DNA of 7,436 nt from an uncultured Ruminococcus sp. (GTDB lineage: Bacteria > Bacillota > Clostridia > Oscillospirales > Acutalibacteraceae): contig CACYBZ010000303.1 of assembly GCA_902772795.1 (NCBI GenBank), forward strand, positions 1-7,436. Direction: 5' to 3'. The notes below the pieces were generated by a model, which was given only the letters and a program-made list of their open reading frames with translations, ran no database searches and had not been told where the DNA came from. The position numbers and the translations under genes were made by a program. This document shows, piece by piece, positions 1 through 7,085 of this stretch (the stretch's first letter is position 1; every line of letters starts with the position of its first letter).

Positions 1-73
1 AATCGTCTTCGTCGTAATCGTCCTCAAAACCTTCTGAATTCCATAACTCTCTGAATCTGTCCGAAAATCCCAT
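1..73 (-). CDS. sepF: Cell division protein SepF, N-terminal fragment
   Basis: Only the first 24 codons are inside the window; the gene continues past base 1. The minus-strand reading from the ATG at 73 begins MGFSDRFRELW, then a glutamate/aspartate-rich stretch (EDDYDEDD). In the SepF family a short amphipathic N-terminal membrane-binding helix comes first, followed by an acidic variable linker and then the FtsZ-binding domain, which lies outside this window. SepF tethers FtsZ to the membrane and organises the division ring in Gram-positive bacteria. The start is well supported: the GGAGG at 87-83 is 9 bases ahead of the ATG. It starts 23 bases after the yggS stop, and yggS-sepF (ylmE-ylmF in Bacillus) is a known conserved pair, which strengthens a call made from only 24 residues. 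Confidence 0.85.
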   Translation of the reverse strand, partial: MGFSDRFRELWNSEGFEDDYDEDD

Positions 74-96
74 AACCTCTATCCTCCAGGATTGAT

Positions 97-828
97 TTAT
101 TTATAAATTCTTTCACCAAAAAGTGATGAACCTATCCTGACCATATTTGCTCCGCATCTTATGGCTTCCTCATAATCCGATGACATACCCATAGACAAAT
201 ATGTCATATCAATATTATCCATGTTTTTGCCCTTGATGTCAACAAATAACTTGTGCATCTGAGAAAAATATGCCGATATTTTTTGGCTATCCTCACAAAT
301 GGGAGGAATGGTCATCAGTCCCCGCACTTTGACATACTCTGCCTGACTTGCCTCATAACAGAGTTCCTCCAGCTGTTCGGGAAATACGCCCGATTTGCTT
401 TCTTCCCTGCCTATGTTGACTTCCAGCAAAATATCCATCGTTTTCTGCCGTTTCTTCCCCTGTCGGGATAACTCCTGTATCAGACGGATATTGTCTATGG
501 ACTGTATCATGTCTACTTTGTCGACAATCTGACGGATTTTATTGCTTTGCATATGTCCGATAAAGTGCAGTGAACTGTGGGCAAGGTCGTAATGTTCGTA
601 TTTCGACAAAAGTTCCTGTACTTTGTTCTCCCCGATATAGGATAACCCTAAACTGATGGCATAGTTGATATAGGCAACATCAACGGTCTTTGTCGCTGAA
701 AGAAAAATAATATCTTCCCGTTTTCTGCCGTCAGCCAACGCACAACGGCTGATATTTTCCTCTATGGTACGGTAATTATACTCGATATCATTCAATTTCT
801 GCGGATTGAGTGACAACTTTTCCTGCAT
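97..828 (-). CDS. yggS: YggS/YlmE-family PLP-binding protein (PLP homeostasis)
   Basis: A 243-residue cytosolic fold-type III PLP-binding protein of the YggS/YBL036C/PLPBP family. Family members bind pyridoxal 5'-phosphate and buffer vitamin B6 and amino-acid pools; no catalytic reaction is established for them. Visible signatures are LSATKTV with the PLP lysine at about K47, GENKVQEL at 66-73, HFIGHMQSNK at 88-97 and LSMGMSSDY at 211-219, then RIGSSLFGER near the C-terminus, which belongs to the phosphate-binding end. The PLP lysine sits about ten residues later than in E. coli YggS (K36), so the N-terminus is slightly extended. The ATG at 828 is chosen because an AAGGA lies 10 bases upstream and no other ATG occurs in the first 90 codons. 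The first 41 bases overlap the end of the HlyD-like gene, suggesting translational coupling. sepF follows 23 bases downstream. Confidence 0.95.
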   Translation of the reverse strand: MQEKLSLNPQKLNDIEYNYRTIEENISRCALADGRKREDIIFLSATKTVDVAYINYAISLGLSYIGENKVQELLSKYEHYDLAHSSLHFIGHMQSNKIRQIVDKVDMIQSIDNIRLIQELSRQGKKRQKTMDILLEVNIGREESKSGVFPEQLEELCYEASQAEYVKVRGLMTIPPICEDSQKISAYFSQMHKLFVDIKGKNMDNIDMTYLSMGMSSDYEEAIRCGANMVRIGSSLFGERIYK

Positions 829-2128
829 ATAAATCAGTTCCTTCCGTTACAATTTTATCATATAATTTTATTGTCGTTCCACTGAACAAGTCTTCATTTT
901 CCTCGTCTGTATCACATAAGACAAATTCGTCAGTTTCGTACAAAGAAACGATTTCTTTGAACTTCAGCTCATTCCCGTGCAGAATATAAACACCGTTTAC
1001 CTTGGCTTCTTCTGTTCGGGTTGTGCCGTCTGCATTGTCAACAGTACGTGTGATAGTGTCATTATGTATGGCTTTTCTGGGAACTTTTATGCCTGAATAT
1101 TTCTTTACGGCAATATCGACTTCTTCATGACGTATCTTTGACAATGTAACGTTCATATCTTTACATTCAAAGATGGCTACTGCACAGCCTGTGTTGTAAT
1201 CATTATTGACAGCAACCAGTCTGGCATTGACAGATGTGGTGGATACATACGGAATCTGTATTTCTACCACGTCCGAAATATCATTCAGACTGTCCACATC
1301 TTTCGCCCCTATCGGACAACACAGATACCAATTAACTTTGGATATGATTTTGCCGATAACATTCTGTGACGGTACTTTGACATTCGCCTCCTGAATATTG
1401 GTAAGCTGGGGATAGGTCATATTCATTACCTGCGTATAGTCAAAAAGATTTTCGTATCCGTCTGTATGGCTCGTAAAGACACCTGCTATTCCTGAAACAA
1501 TCTGTCCCAACGCAGGTTTGGCGGACTGCTCCAATACTAATTTTTCATTCTGTAATGTTTCGATTCGCTCATTGAAGTCCGTGATTTTTCCTGTGATAAT
1601 CTGCTTCTCGTTCATGGAATACAACAATCCCTCCAGCGATTCTGACGCTTTGGAAAAATTGTTGTTCTTTGTATCACTGATAAAGGTCTGTATGTTGGCG
1701 TTGAGCGATTTGTTGATGGATTCCAGAGATGCTCCGACAACATTGGACATGGTATTGATTTTTCTCAGATTTTCAATTTCTTCGTTCATCTTCCTGATAT
1801 TCGTGGAATTGATAGCATCTGTTTCATTTTCGTATACACTGGCAATAATACCGCCTTTTTCAACGGCATCACAATCTTCAATGTTGTAACTCAGTATACC
1901 TCCGCTGTCATTGGTAACATAATTTTCATCACGCAAAATATACGCTTTGCTGTGCAGATTTTTGGCTACTGTTTCATACTGTGCCGATTCTACATAAACC
2001 ATAGAAAGGGTCGGTCGGATACTTTTGATAATGATGGATACCACAACAATACTTGTCAGCAACACTGCCACGAACAGAATAATATCTTTTAAGGCGAATT
2101 TTTCCCGAATACGTTTTAAAGCTCTCAT
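788..2128 (-). CDS. HlyD-family (membrane-fusion-like) adaptor protein, single N-terminal membrane anchor
   Basis: About 446 residues, counted from the ATG at 2128. A basic start is followed by one strong membrane segment (about 15-35), and the rest should be extracytoplasmic. Residues about 70-98 (GGILSYNIEDCDAVEKGG) look like the first half of a biotinyl-lipoyl-like barrel: a turn with the GxxVxxGxxI-type spacing of HlyD proteins. A polar helical stretch (about 106-203) is a probable coiled-coil hairpin; beta-rich parts follow, with VPSQNVIGKI near 252-261 and a VPRKAIH segment plus YILHGNELKFKEI in the C-terminal third, as in adaptor membrane-proximal domains. In the family such proteins link an inner-membrane transporter to an exit path, but no ABC transporter or outer-membrane partner is encoded here. 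An alternative ATG lies at 2134 (448 residues). The gene starts about 48 bases after miaA and overlaps yggS by 41 bases. Role and substrate are unknown. Confidence 0.75.
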   Translation of the reverse strand: MRALKRIREKFALKDIILFVAVLLTSIVVVSIIIKSIRPTLSMVYVESAQYETVAKNLHSKAYILRDENYVTNDSGGILSYNIEDCDAVEKGGIIASVYENETDAINSTNIRKMNEEIENLRKINTMSNVVGASLESINKSLNANIQTFISDTKNNNFSKASESLEGLLYSMNEKQIITGKITDFNERIETLQNEKLVLEQSAKPALGQIVSGIAGVFTSHTDGYENLFDYTQVMNMTYPQLTNIQEANVKVPSQNVIGKIISKVNWYLCCPIGAKDVDSLNDISDVVEIQIPYVSTTSVNARLVAVNNDYNTGCAVAIFECKDMNVTLSKIRHEEVDIAVKKYSGIKVPRKAIHNDTITRTVDNADGTTRTEEAKVNGVYILHGNELKFKEIVSLYETDEFVLCDTDEENEDLFSGTTIKLYDKIVTEGTDLYAGKVVTQSAEIE

Positions 2129-2137
2129 ACGCATATA

Positions 2138-2141
2138 CTCC
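2138..2141 (-). promoter_or_regulatory. Ribosome binding site deciding the start of the HlyD-like gene
   Basis: The minus strand reads ACGGAGTAT just before ATGCGTATG. The GGAG is 3 bases from the first ATG (2134) but 9 bases from the second (2128). A 3-base spacing is too short for efficient initiation, so the second ATG is favoured. This is an inference from spacing only. Confidence 0.6.
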
Positions 2142-2176
2142 GTTTGTTCAAAATTTCTTCTGATGAAAGGTATCAG

Positions 2177-3124
2177 TTATAGTATATCGCTTTTTCTGAC
2201 AATTTCAACCGCTTTTTCAATGACTTTTTCTTTTTCCATGATATCTGTACAAATCCAGTGAATATTTTTATCACGTCTGAACCATGTCAGCTGTCTTTTG
2301 GCATACCGTCTTGTCGCCCGCTTCAGATTTTCAGTCGCCTCCTCCAAAGAGATTTCTCCTTTGAAATAAGGCTCAAGTTCCTTGTAACCAATAGCTTTTG
2401 CTGATGTCGCCGAATAATTTTTGGAAAGATATGCTTTCGCTTCTGCAAGCAGTCCTCTGTTTATCATGTTGTCAACCCTGAGATTGATTCTGTCATACAA
2501 TTTCTGCCTGTCCTGACACGTCAGCCCGATTCGTACATCACGGTACGGTGACGGTTCATTTCTGGAATCCGCTATCATTTCTGTCATCGTCTTTCCCGTT
2601 GTACGGTAAATCTCGATTGCCCTTATCAGTCGGCGATGATTTGACATACCTATACGCTGTGCCGATGTTTCGTCAAACTCTGCCAGTTCGTGCAACAAGA
2701 CTTCTGCCCCCTCCTGTTGCAAACGGTCGTAAAGTTCTTTTCTGATTTGTTCGTCACCGTTTTCTGCACCAAACGAAATGTTTTCCAGCAGGGACTGAAT
2801 GTACAGTCCTGTTCCCCCTACCAGCAACGGGGTCTTTTTTCGGCAATGGATATCCTGAATAACCGCTCTCGCTTCTTTAACGTAATCCGCTACACTGTAA
2901 CTGACATCGGGAGGCAAAAAATCTATCATATGATGTGGGATACCGTGCATTTCTGCTACGGTAGGTCTGGCTGTGGCAACGGCCATTTCACGGTATATCT
3001 GCATGGAATCCGCCGAAACCACTTCACCGTTGAATATTTCGGCAAGTCTTACACCAAGTTCTGTTTTTCCTGAGGCTGTCGCACCGCAGACAACAATCAA
3101 CGGTATTTTTTCACTACAGTTCAA
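2177..3124 (-). CDS. miaA: tRNA dimethylallyltransferase MiaA
   Basis: Cytosolic enzyme that transfers the dimethylallyl group of DMAPP to the N6 of A37 in tRNAs reading UNN codons, the first step towards ms2i6A. Counted from the TTG at 3124 it has 315 residues, normal for the family. Visible motifs: P-loop GATASGKT at 14-21, DSMQIY at 39-44 (catalytic Asp region), TARPT shortly after, GGTGLY at 103-108 (DMAPP/acceptor channel), NHRRLIRAIE in the middle, KAIGYKE at 243-249 and RYAKRQLTWFRRD at 273-285. No ATG is available near the N-terminus. A TTG at 3142 would add six residues and overlap mutL by 14 bases, but its upstream signal is weak; the TTG at 3124 lies 4 bases after the mutL stop with AGGGTG ahead of it. 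The mutL-miaA order is widespread, and the two are probably translationally coupled. Confidence 0.96.
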   Translation of the reverse strand: MNCSEKIPLIVVCGATASGKTELGVRLAEIFNGEVVSADSMQIYREMAVATARPTVAEMHGIPHHMIDFLPPDVSYSVADYVKEARAVIQDIHCRKKTPLLVGGTGLYIQSLLENISFGAENGDEQIRKELYDRLQQEGAEVLLHELAEFDETSAQRIGMSNHRRLIRAIEIYRTTGKTMTEMIADSRNEPSPYRDVRIGLTCQDRQKLYDRINLRVDNMINRGLLAEAKAYLSKNYSATSAKAIGYKELEPYFKGEISLEEATENLKRATRRYAKRQLTWFRRDKNIHWICTDIMEKEKVIEKAVEIVRKSDIL

Positions 3125-3142
3125 TCTATCACACCCTGCCAA
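3117..3142 (-). promoter_or_regulatory. mutL stop / miaA start junction with two candidate TTG starts
   Basis: On the minus strand the end of mutL reads GGCAGGGTG, then TGA (3131-3129), four bases, and TTG at 3124-3122. The AGGGTG inside the last mutL codons can act as a ribosome binding site for that TTG at about 7-9 bases. A TTG at 3142 is in the same miaA frame, preceded only by a weak GGA. Either way miaA would start from a non-ATG codon, and its initiation sits on the mutL terminus. Confidence 0.5.
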
Positions 3143-5201
3143 ATTGTTTTTCCAGTTCCTTTTTTGTCAGCACAAAACAGACAGGTCTGCCATGCGGACA
3201 ATATCTTATGGTTTCGTCTTCATCGACTGTTCGGGCAAGTTCCATCAGTTCTATTTCGTGATTCTTATTGCCTGCCTTTATCGCTGAACGACAGGATACA
3301 CTATGATATACCCAGTCCATCTGTTCTGTATTGAGGTCTTTTTTTCTGCTGAGCAAGTTATCGGCAATTTCCACTATCATATCTTCAATACTGCCCTTTT
3401 CCACATACTGCGGAATTCCTCTGACAGCAACTTTTCCGTTACCAAAATCGTCAATATCAAAATTATAGGCTTTCAGACGGTCTATATTTTCAACCAGAAC
3501 AGGATATTCTTCTTTGGTCAGCGTGACAACTACAGGTGTCAGTAATCCCTGCATATATCCTTTGCCATGTTCTTTTTTCAGTTTTTCATATATTATCCGT
3601 TCATGTGCTGCGTGCTTGTCAATGAAAAGAATTTTGTCTTTTCCTTTCTGTACCATGATATAGGTCGAAAATGCTTCCCCGAGGTAATGTAATTCTTCTT
3701 TGACTGTCGGCAAAATTTCAGGAACAGGATAATTTTCTTCTGCCGTCGTCTGTACAGTACTTTCAGAAACTGCACGGCTTTCTTTTTCCTTCTCCTGTAC
3801 GGTACTTTCAGGAACAGGTGTTTTCTGCCAACAGGAAATATCTGTCAATGTTTTCTTCTTTCCGTCAGTATCATCAACGGCACCGATGGTCTTCCGAATA
3901 TCCGTCAATGTGCTGTCTGTATTATTCTCTGTATGACTTTCTGCCTTATGTATGGGGGGAGCGGTTACTGTTTCGGAAATCATTTCTGTCCCACCGAAAA
4001 CACATTTTGATGGTATAAAAATTTCAGGTTCAGCAACATCCTCCCGAACAGCATACCTGGCGGTGTTTTCTTTTTGAACAACAGCTGACAGCGTTTTCTG
4101 TACCATCGGCTGACTCTCTGTTTTTTCTTCCCCGCTTTCGTCAAAACGGAAAGCTTTTTTTCTGACAACAGGATTGACCGCTACATTATCCAGATGAATT
4201 TCTTTCGGTCTGTCAGACTGAAGCAATGCTGTCTTTGTTCCGTGGTAGACAACATCGAAAACAGGTCTTTCATTGATGAACCTGACCTCGGTTTTTGACG
4301 GGTGTACGTTGACATCAATACTTTCCAGCGGTAAGGTAATGTGCAGTACGCAGGACGGTATTTTTCCGACCATGATTTTTCCTTTGTAAGCTTCTTCCAG
4401 TGCCTTTCCCGCTGTGACGGATTTGACATATCTTCCGTTAATGAAAAAATTCTGCATATTTCTGTTGGCTCTGCCGAATTCGGGTCTGGTAATATATCCC
4501 CGTATGCTGACACCATTGAAAGAATATTCCATCGGAATTAACTTGCTGACAAATTCTTTACCGTATACCGCATAGATAGCTGATTTCAGTTTTTTATCTC
4601 CGGGCGTTCTCAGCACCTGTTTTCCATCACGAATGAACGTAAAGGCTATTTCACTGTGCGACATCGCCAGTTTGTCAATAATATTGGCAATGGCATTGCC
4701 CTCTGCAACATCTTTCTTCAAAAATTTCATTCTTGCCGGAACATTATAAAAAATATCCCTGACAATAACTGTCGTTCCCTGCGGACAACCTGCTTCTTCA
4801 TATGTTTTTTCTTCACTTGCTTCAATTTCATACAGCGTTCCCGTATCTTCGTCTTTGTGTCGGGTTATCATCTGTACTTTCGCAACGGCACATATCGATG
4901 CCAGTGCTTCTCCTCGGAACCCTAATGTAGCAATACTGTCCAGATCATTTGCCTGACATACTTTGCTTGTCGCATGACGTAAAAAGGCTTTTGGTACGTC
5001 TTCTCTGGTAATGCCCATACCATTATCAGTAATTCGGATATATTTTACACCACCGTTCTTGATTTCAACGGTGATTGCCGTTGCTCCTGCGTCAATGGAA
5101 TTTTCTGTCAGTTCTTTGATGACTGACGACGGTCTTTCCACCACTTCCCCTGCTGCTATCAGTTCTGCTATACTCTTATCCAGTATATTGATTATGCCCA
5201 T
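3129..5201 (-). CDS. mutL: DNA mismatch repair protein MutL (endonuclease type)
   Basis: A 690-residue mismatch-repair ATPase that couples MutS mismatch recognition to strand incision. The N-terminal GHKL ATPase (about 1-330) shows ELTENSIDAG at 30-39 (catalytic Glu; T where V is commoner), DNGMGI at 59-64, ATSK at 77-80, GFRGEAL at 94-100 and NVHPSKTEVRF at 298-308. A long polar, low-complexity linker (about 335-498) follows and contains short repeats. The C-terminal domain has the endonuclease set: DKHAAHE at 528-534 (K where many MutLs have Q), SCRSAIKAG at 636-644, CPHGRPV at 668-674 and the terminal FGR. QGLLTP at 551-556 fits the QxxLxP clamp-binding pattern. It is therefore a nicking MutL of the kind found in bacteria lacking MutH. 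The ATG at 5201 has AAGGTGA 7 bases upstream. It starts 29 bases after the membrane-protein gene. Confidence 0.98.
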   Translation of the reverse strand: MGIINILDKSIAELIAAGEVVERPSSVIKELTENSIDAGATAITVEIKNGGVKYIRITDNGMGITREDVPKAFLRHATSKVCQANDLDSIATLGFRGEALASICAVAKVQMITRHKDEDTGTLYEIEASEEKTYEEAGCPQGTTVIVRDIFYNVPARMKFLKKDVAEGNAIANIIDKLAMSHSEIAFTFIRDGKQVLRTPGDKKLKSAIYAVYGKEFVSKLIPMEYSFNGVSIRGYITRPEFGRANRNMQNFFINGRYVKSVTAGKALEEAYKGKIMVGKIPSCVLHITLPLESIDVNVHPSKTEVRFINERPVFDVVYHGTKTALLQSDRPKEIHLDNVAVNPVVRKKAFRFDESGEEKTESQPMVQKTLSAVVQKENTARYAVREDVAEPEIFIPSKCVFGGTEMISETVTAPPIHKAESHTENNTDSTLTDIRKTIGAVDDTDGKKKTLTDISCWQKTPVPESTVQEKEKESRAVSESTVQTTAEENYPVPEILPTVKEELHYLGEAFSTYIMVQKGKDKILFIDKHAAHERIIYEKLKKEHGKGYMQGLLTPVVVTLTKEEYPVLVENIDRLKAYNFDIDDFGNGKVAVRGIPQYVEKGSIEDMIVEIADNLLSRKKDLNTEQMDWVYHSVSCRSAIKAGNKNHEIELMELARTVDEDETIRYCPHGRPVCFVLTKKELEKQFGRV
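3717..3911 (-). repeat. Degenerate short repeats in the MutL linker
   Basis: The linker coding region contains repeated short blocks. ESTVQ occurs at MutL residues 465-469 and 480-484 (45 bases apart) and PVPE at 462-465 and 492-495 (90 bases apart), fitting a 15-residue unit. TLTDI occurs at 431-435 and 451-455 (60 bases apart). The bases also match: CTGTACNGTACTTTCAG recurs on the plus strand near 3750 and 3795, and ATATCYGTCAATG near 3839 and 3898. The pattern suggests in-frame slippage or duplication in a region with little constraint. Confidence 0.65.
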
Positions 5202-5230
5202 AAATCTATCACCTTTTCAACACGAATTTC

Positions 5231-6874
5231 TTATCTGCTCTCCTGAGAAAACACATTCGCCTCTGTTTTATAGATTTTTACTGTTCTTTCCATTTTTCCC
5301 TGTGCTTTCTTTTCTCCGACAAATTCCAGCGTTGACAAAAATTGGTGAAATTCTTCTTTCTGACCAATTTCCATATAATTGATTTCGCTTTCTGAGAAAA
5401 TAATATAGGCTTCTTTCAAATTTTCCGCCTTGAAGTTGTCATCATATTTCAATGAAAGCAACGGTACTAATGCCATCGATTCTTTTTTAAAATCAACGGT
5501 TCCTATCCTGATATTTCCCCCTGAATAAACATAAACCGAACTATCTGTATTCCATATCCCACCCAGATAAACATATCTGATATTTTTCTGCAAAAATTCC
5601 TGTGTCAGTTCATGATAAAACTGATTTCTGTCATGATGTTTCATAAAGTCATTATAAAAATTAGTATAGTAATTTCCCAATCCTGTCAGCAAAAGACACA
5701 TCAGCAAGAATCCCTTCAGAATTCTTACTTTCTTCCCGAAAGAAAAAAAATAGCTCACACTCAGAACTACCAGAATATACCACACAAAATAATAGATTGG
5801 TCGGTTGTTAAAACAAAATACACCAACTACAAAAACCAGAAACACACTTATCGCACAACAGCTTATTGCCATTGCCAACGGTGATGTATTCTTTTTCCAC
5901 AGAATATGTAACACAGCCACTATTACGCTTAAAATACTCAGCAACACTCCGGCAAAAATGATAATAAAGATTTTCTCCCATTGAATATAGTCAAAAAAAC
6001 ACAGTCCTGTAATTTCATAAAAATTGTGTAGTTCAGCTTTCAGTTTTTCCCACAGCTGAGAGGGGTCTGTGCGAAATTGAAGGTCAGTAATAACTTTGTA
6101 GGTACTAACATTCATCACTTTTATCAGTATTTTGATAACTATAATGCCCATGCCATTTCCTGCCAATACACTTATCGGAAACAACAATGTTCTTTTCTGT
6201 CTTTCTTTAAGAAATATCAAAAAGGAAACCAAAAGAAATGGTATCACAAAAATCAGCGTCTGCCGTAAACTCTGCATACCTAAAGCAAAGTTCATCAACA
6301 CAGCAACAGCAATCCACCACTTCGACAAACGACGATGTGTATATATTCTGAAAAATACCCCCAATGTCACAAAGATATCCAGCACATAACAGGAATAATA
6401 ACTGCACATCGTATATAACAGTTGAAAACCATAACCATACCCACAAGCACCTGTTCCGAAAAGCATTGCCCCCGACAATACAAATAGTCCGACAAATAAT
6501 GGCTTTCGGGAAACAAACGGTTTGAAACACCACAGATAGCTTGTATAGATACCTACTGTCATCATACTTGATGCCAGTGCCATTGCATAAAAACTGTTTC
6601 CGATAAACTGGTAAAAAAACGAACACAAAACAGGTGTCGCAATAATATAATACTGGTTGCCGAATGTCCAGCCTTCAGGAAACAGCGTTTTGCCATCTGC
6701 CATCAGTTCTGCGACAAATGCATCAGCATACATATCTGGATTATACCATGTTTTTCCTATCACAAAGTTAGCAAAAAGGCAACTCACAAAATAGACAGCT
6801 GTTCCCACTATAAATAAGCTCAGCCAATATTTGATTACCACTTCTTTTATTCCAGCAACAAGTCTTTTTATCAT
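5231..6874 (-). CDS. Large multi-pass membrane protein, possibly GT-C glycosyltransferase-like
   Basis: I do not recognise the family with confidence. The 547-residue protein has about 11-12 hydrophobic membrane segments between residues 17 and 400 (for example 17-38, 124-142, 186-222, 232-251, 302-324, 335-353, 360-377, 386-400) and a soluble C-terminal part (about 410-547). After the first segment is WYNPDMYADAF (about 43-53); an acidic residue in the first outer loop is typical of GT-C lipid-linked-sugar transferases, so a role in cell-surface glycan decoration is possible but unproven. FPEGWTFGNQYY follows at 65-76. The start has AAAGGA 8 bases ahead of the ATG, and a promoter candidate lies about 55-85 bases upstream. 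It is 29 bases before mutL, so read-through is expected. A damaged N-terminal copy of the same gene lies just upstream. The coding sequence looks more A+T-rich than mutL. Confidence 0.8.
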   Translation of the reverse strand: MIKRLVAGIKEVVIKYWLSLFIVGTAVYFVSCLFANFVIGKTWYNPDMYADAFVAELMADGKTLFPEGWTFGNQYYIIATPVLCSFFYQFIGNSFYAMALASSMMTVGIYTSYLWCFKPFVSRKPLFVGLFVLSGAMLFGTGACGYGYGFQLLYTMCSYYSCYVLDIFVTLGVFFRIYTHRRLSKWWIAVAVLMNFALGMQSLRQTLIFVIPFLLVSFLIFLKERQKRTLLFPISVLAGNGMGIIVIKILIKVMNVSTYKVITDLQFRTDPSQLWEKLKAELHNFYEITGLCFFDYIQWEKIFIIIFAGVLLSILSVIVAVLHILWKKNTSPLAMAISCCAISVFLVFVVGVFCFNNRPIYYFVWYILVVLSVSYFFSFGKKVRILKGFLLMCLLLTGLGNYYTNFYNDFMKHHDRNQFYHELTQEFLQKNIRYVYLGGIWNTDSSVYVYSGGNIRIGTVDFKKESMALVPLLSLKYDDNFKAENLKEAYIIFSESEINYMEIGQKEEFHQFLSTLEFVGEKKAQGKMERTVKIYKTEANVFSQESR

Positions 6875-6907
6875 ATCTGATTCCTTTCTTTTCTTTGTGT
6901 GACTACT

Positions 6908-7078
6908 TTATATAATGATAAATAAGCAAATTGAAACAATGACACCAACCATTGTCAATCCGAACACAGTGCAACATCTCTTTTAAAACCGCTCACAGCG
7001 TTCAGGGTAACAAACATTGTATCGGTATGATGCCTTATCACGAAATCACTTATTGGCAACTCTGTAAAAAACATCACC
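6908..7078 (-). other. Intergenic stretch with possible coding remnant
   Basis: No intact gene is visible here. One minus-strand frame, interrupted by TGA at 7048-7046 and TAA at 6985-6983, begins GDVFYRVANK and ends in a hydrophobic, membrane-like tail (LTMVGVIVSICLFIII) before a TAA at 6910-6908. This could be the end of a decayed gene for a membrane protein. The FY...F spacing near its beginning weakly resembles residues 87-95 of the intact protein downstream, so it might instead be a further eroded part of the 7086-7295 pseudogene. Stops at this density are also expected by chance in A+T-rich DNA, so this is a suggestion only. The promoter candidate lies within this stretch. Confidence 0.2.
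6930..6958 (-). promoter_or_regulatory. Candidate sigma-A promoter for the membrane-protein/mutL operon
   Basis: On the minus strand a perfect TTGACA (6958-6953) is followed by a 17-base spacer and TTCAAT (6935-6930), which matches TATAAT at four of six positions and is preceded by TGT, an extended -10 element. Transcription would start near 6922, leaving a leader of about 50 bases before the ATG at 6874. The position is right for the membrane-protein gene and for mutL behind it. This is sequence inference; no transcript evidence is available. Confidence 0.5.
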
Positions 7079-7085
7079 CTGTGGA

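Noticed and set aside
2160..2176. Hairpin CTGAT-7-ATCAG right after the miaA stop, as a terminator
   Set aside because: The stem is only 5 base pairs, A+T-containing, and is followed by AAGAAATTTT rather than a T run. The HlyD-like gene starts about 30 bases later, so termination is not supported.
2690..3073. Open frame of about 127 codons on the plus strand inside miaA
   Set aside because: It is antisense to the well-supported miaA reading frame, its protein has no recognisable domain, and no ribosome binding site or promoter stands out.
6207..6626. Open frame of about 139 codons on the minus strand in another frame of the membrane-protein gene
   Set aside because: It is a shifted-frame product of the hydrophobic coding sequence; it has cysteine- and phenylalanine-rich, non-family-like composition and lies wholly within the intact gene.
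6875..6960. Riboswitch or leader peptide upstream of the membrane-protein gene
   Set aside because: The leader after the predicted start is only about 50 bases and shows no conserved fold or attenuator-like stem.
6980..7001. CGCT-GTG-AGCG hairpin followed by GTTTT, as a mutS terminator
   Set aside because: A 4-base-pair stem with a 3-base loop and a short T run broken by AAAA is too weak; it is recorded only as a possibility.
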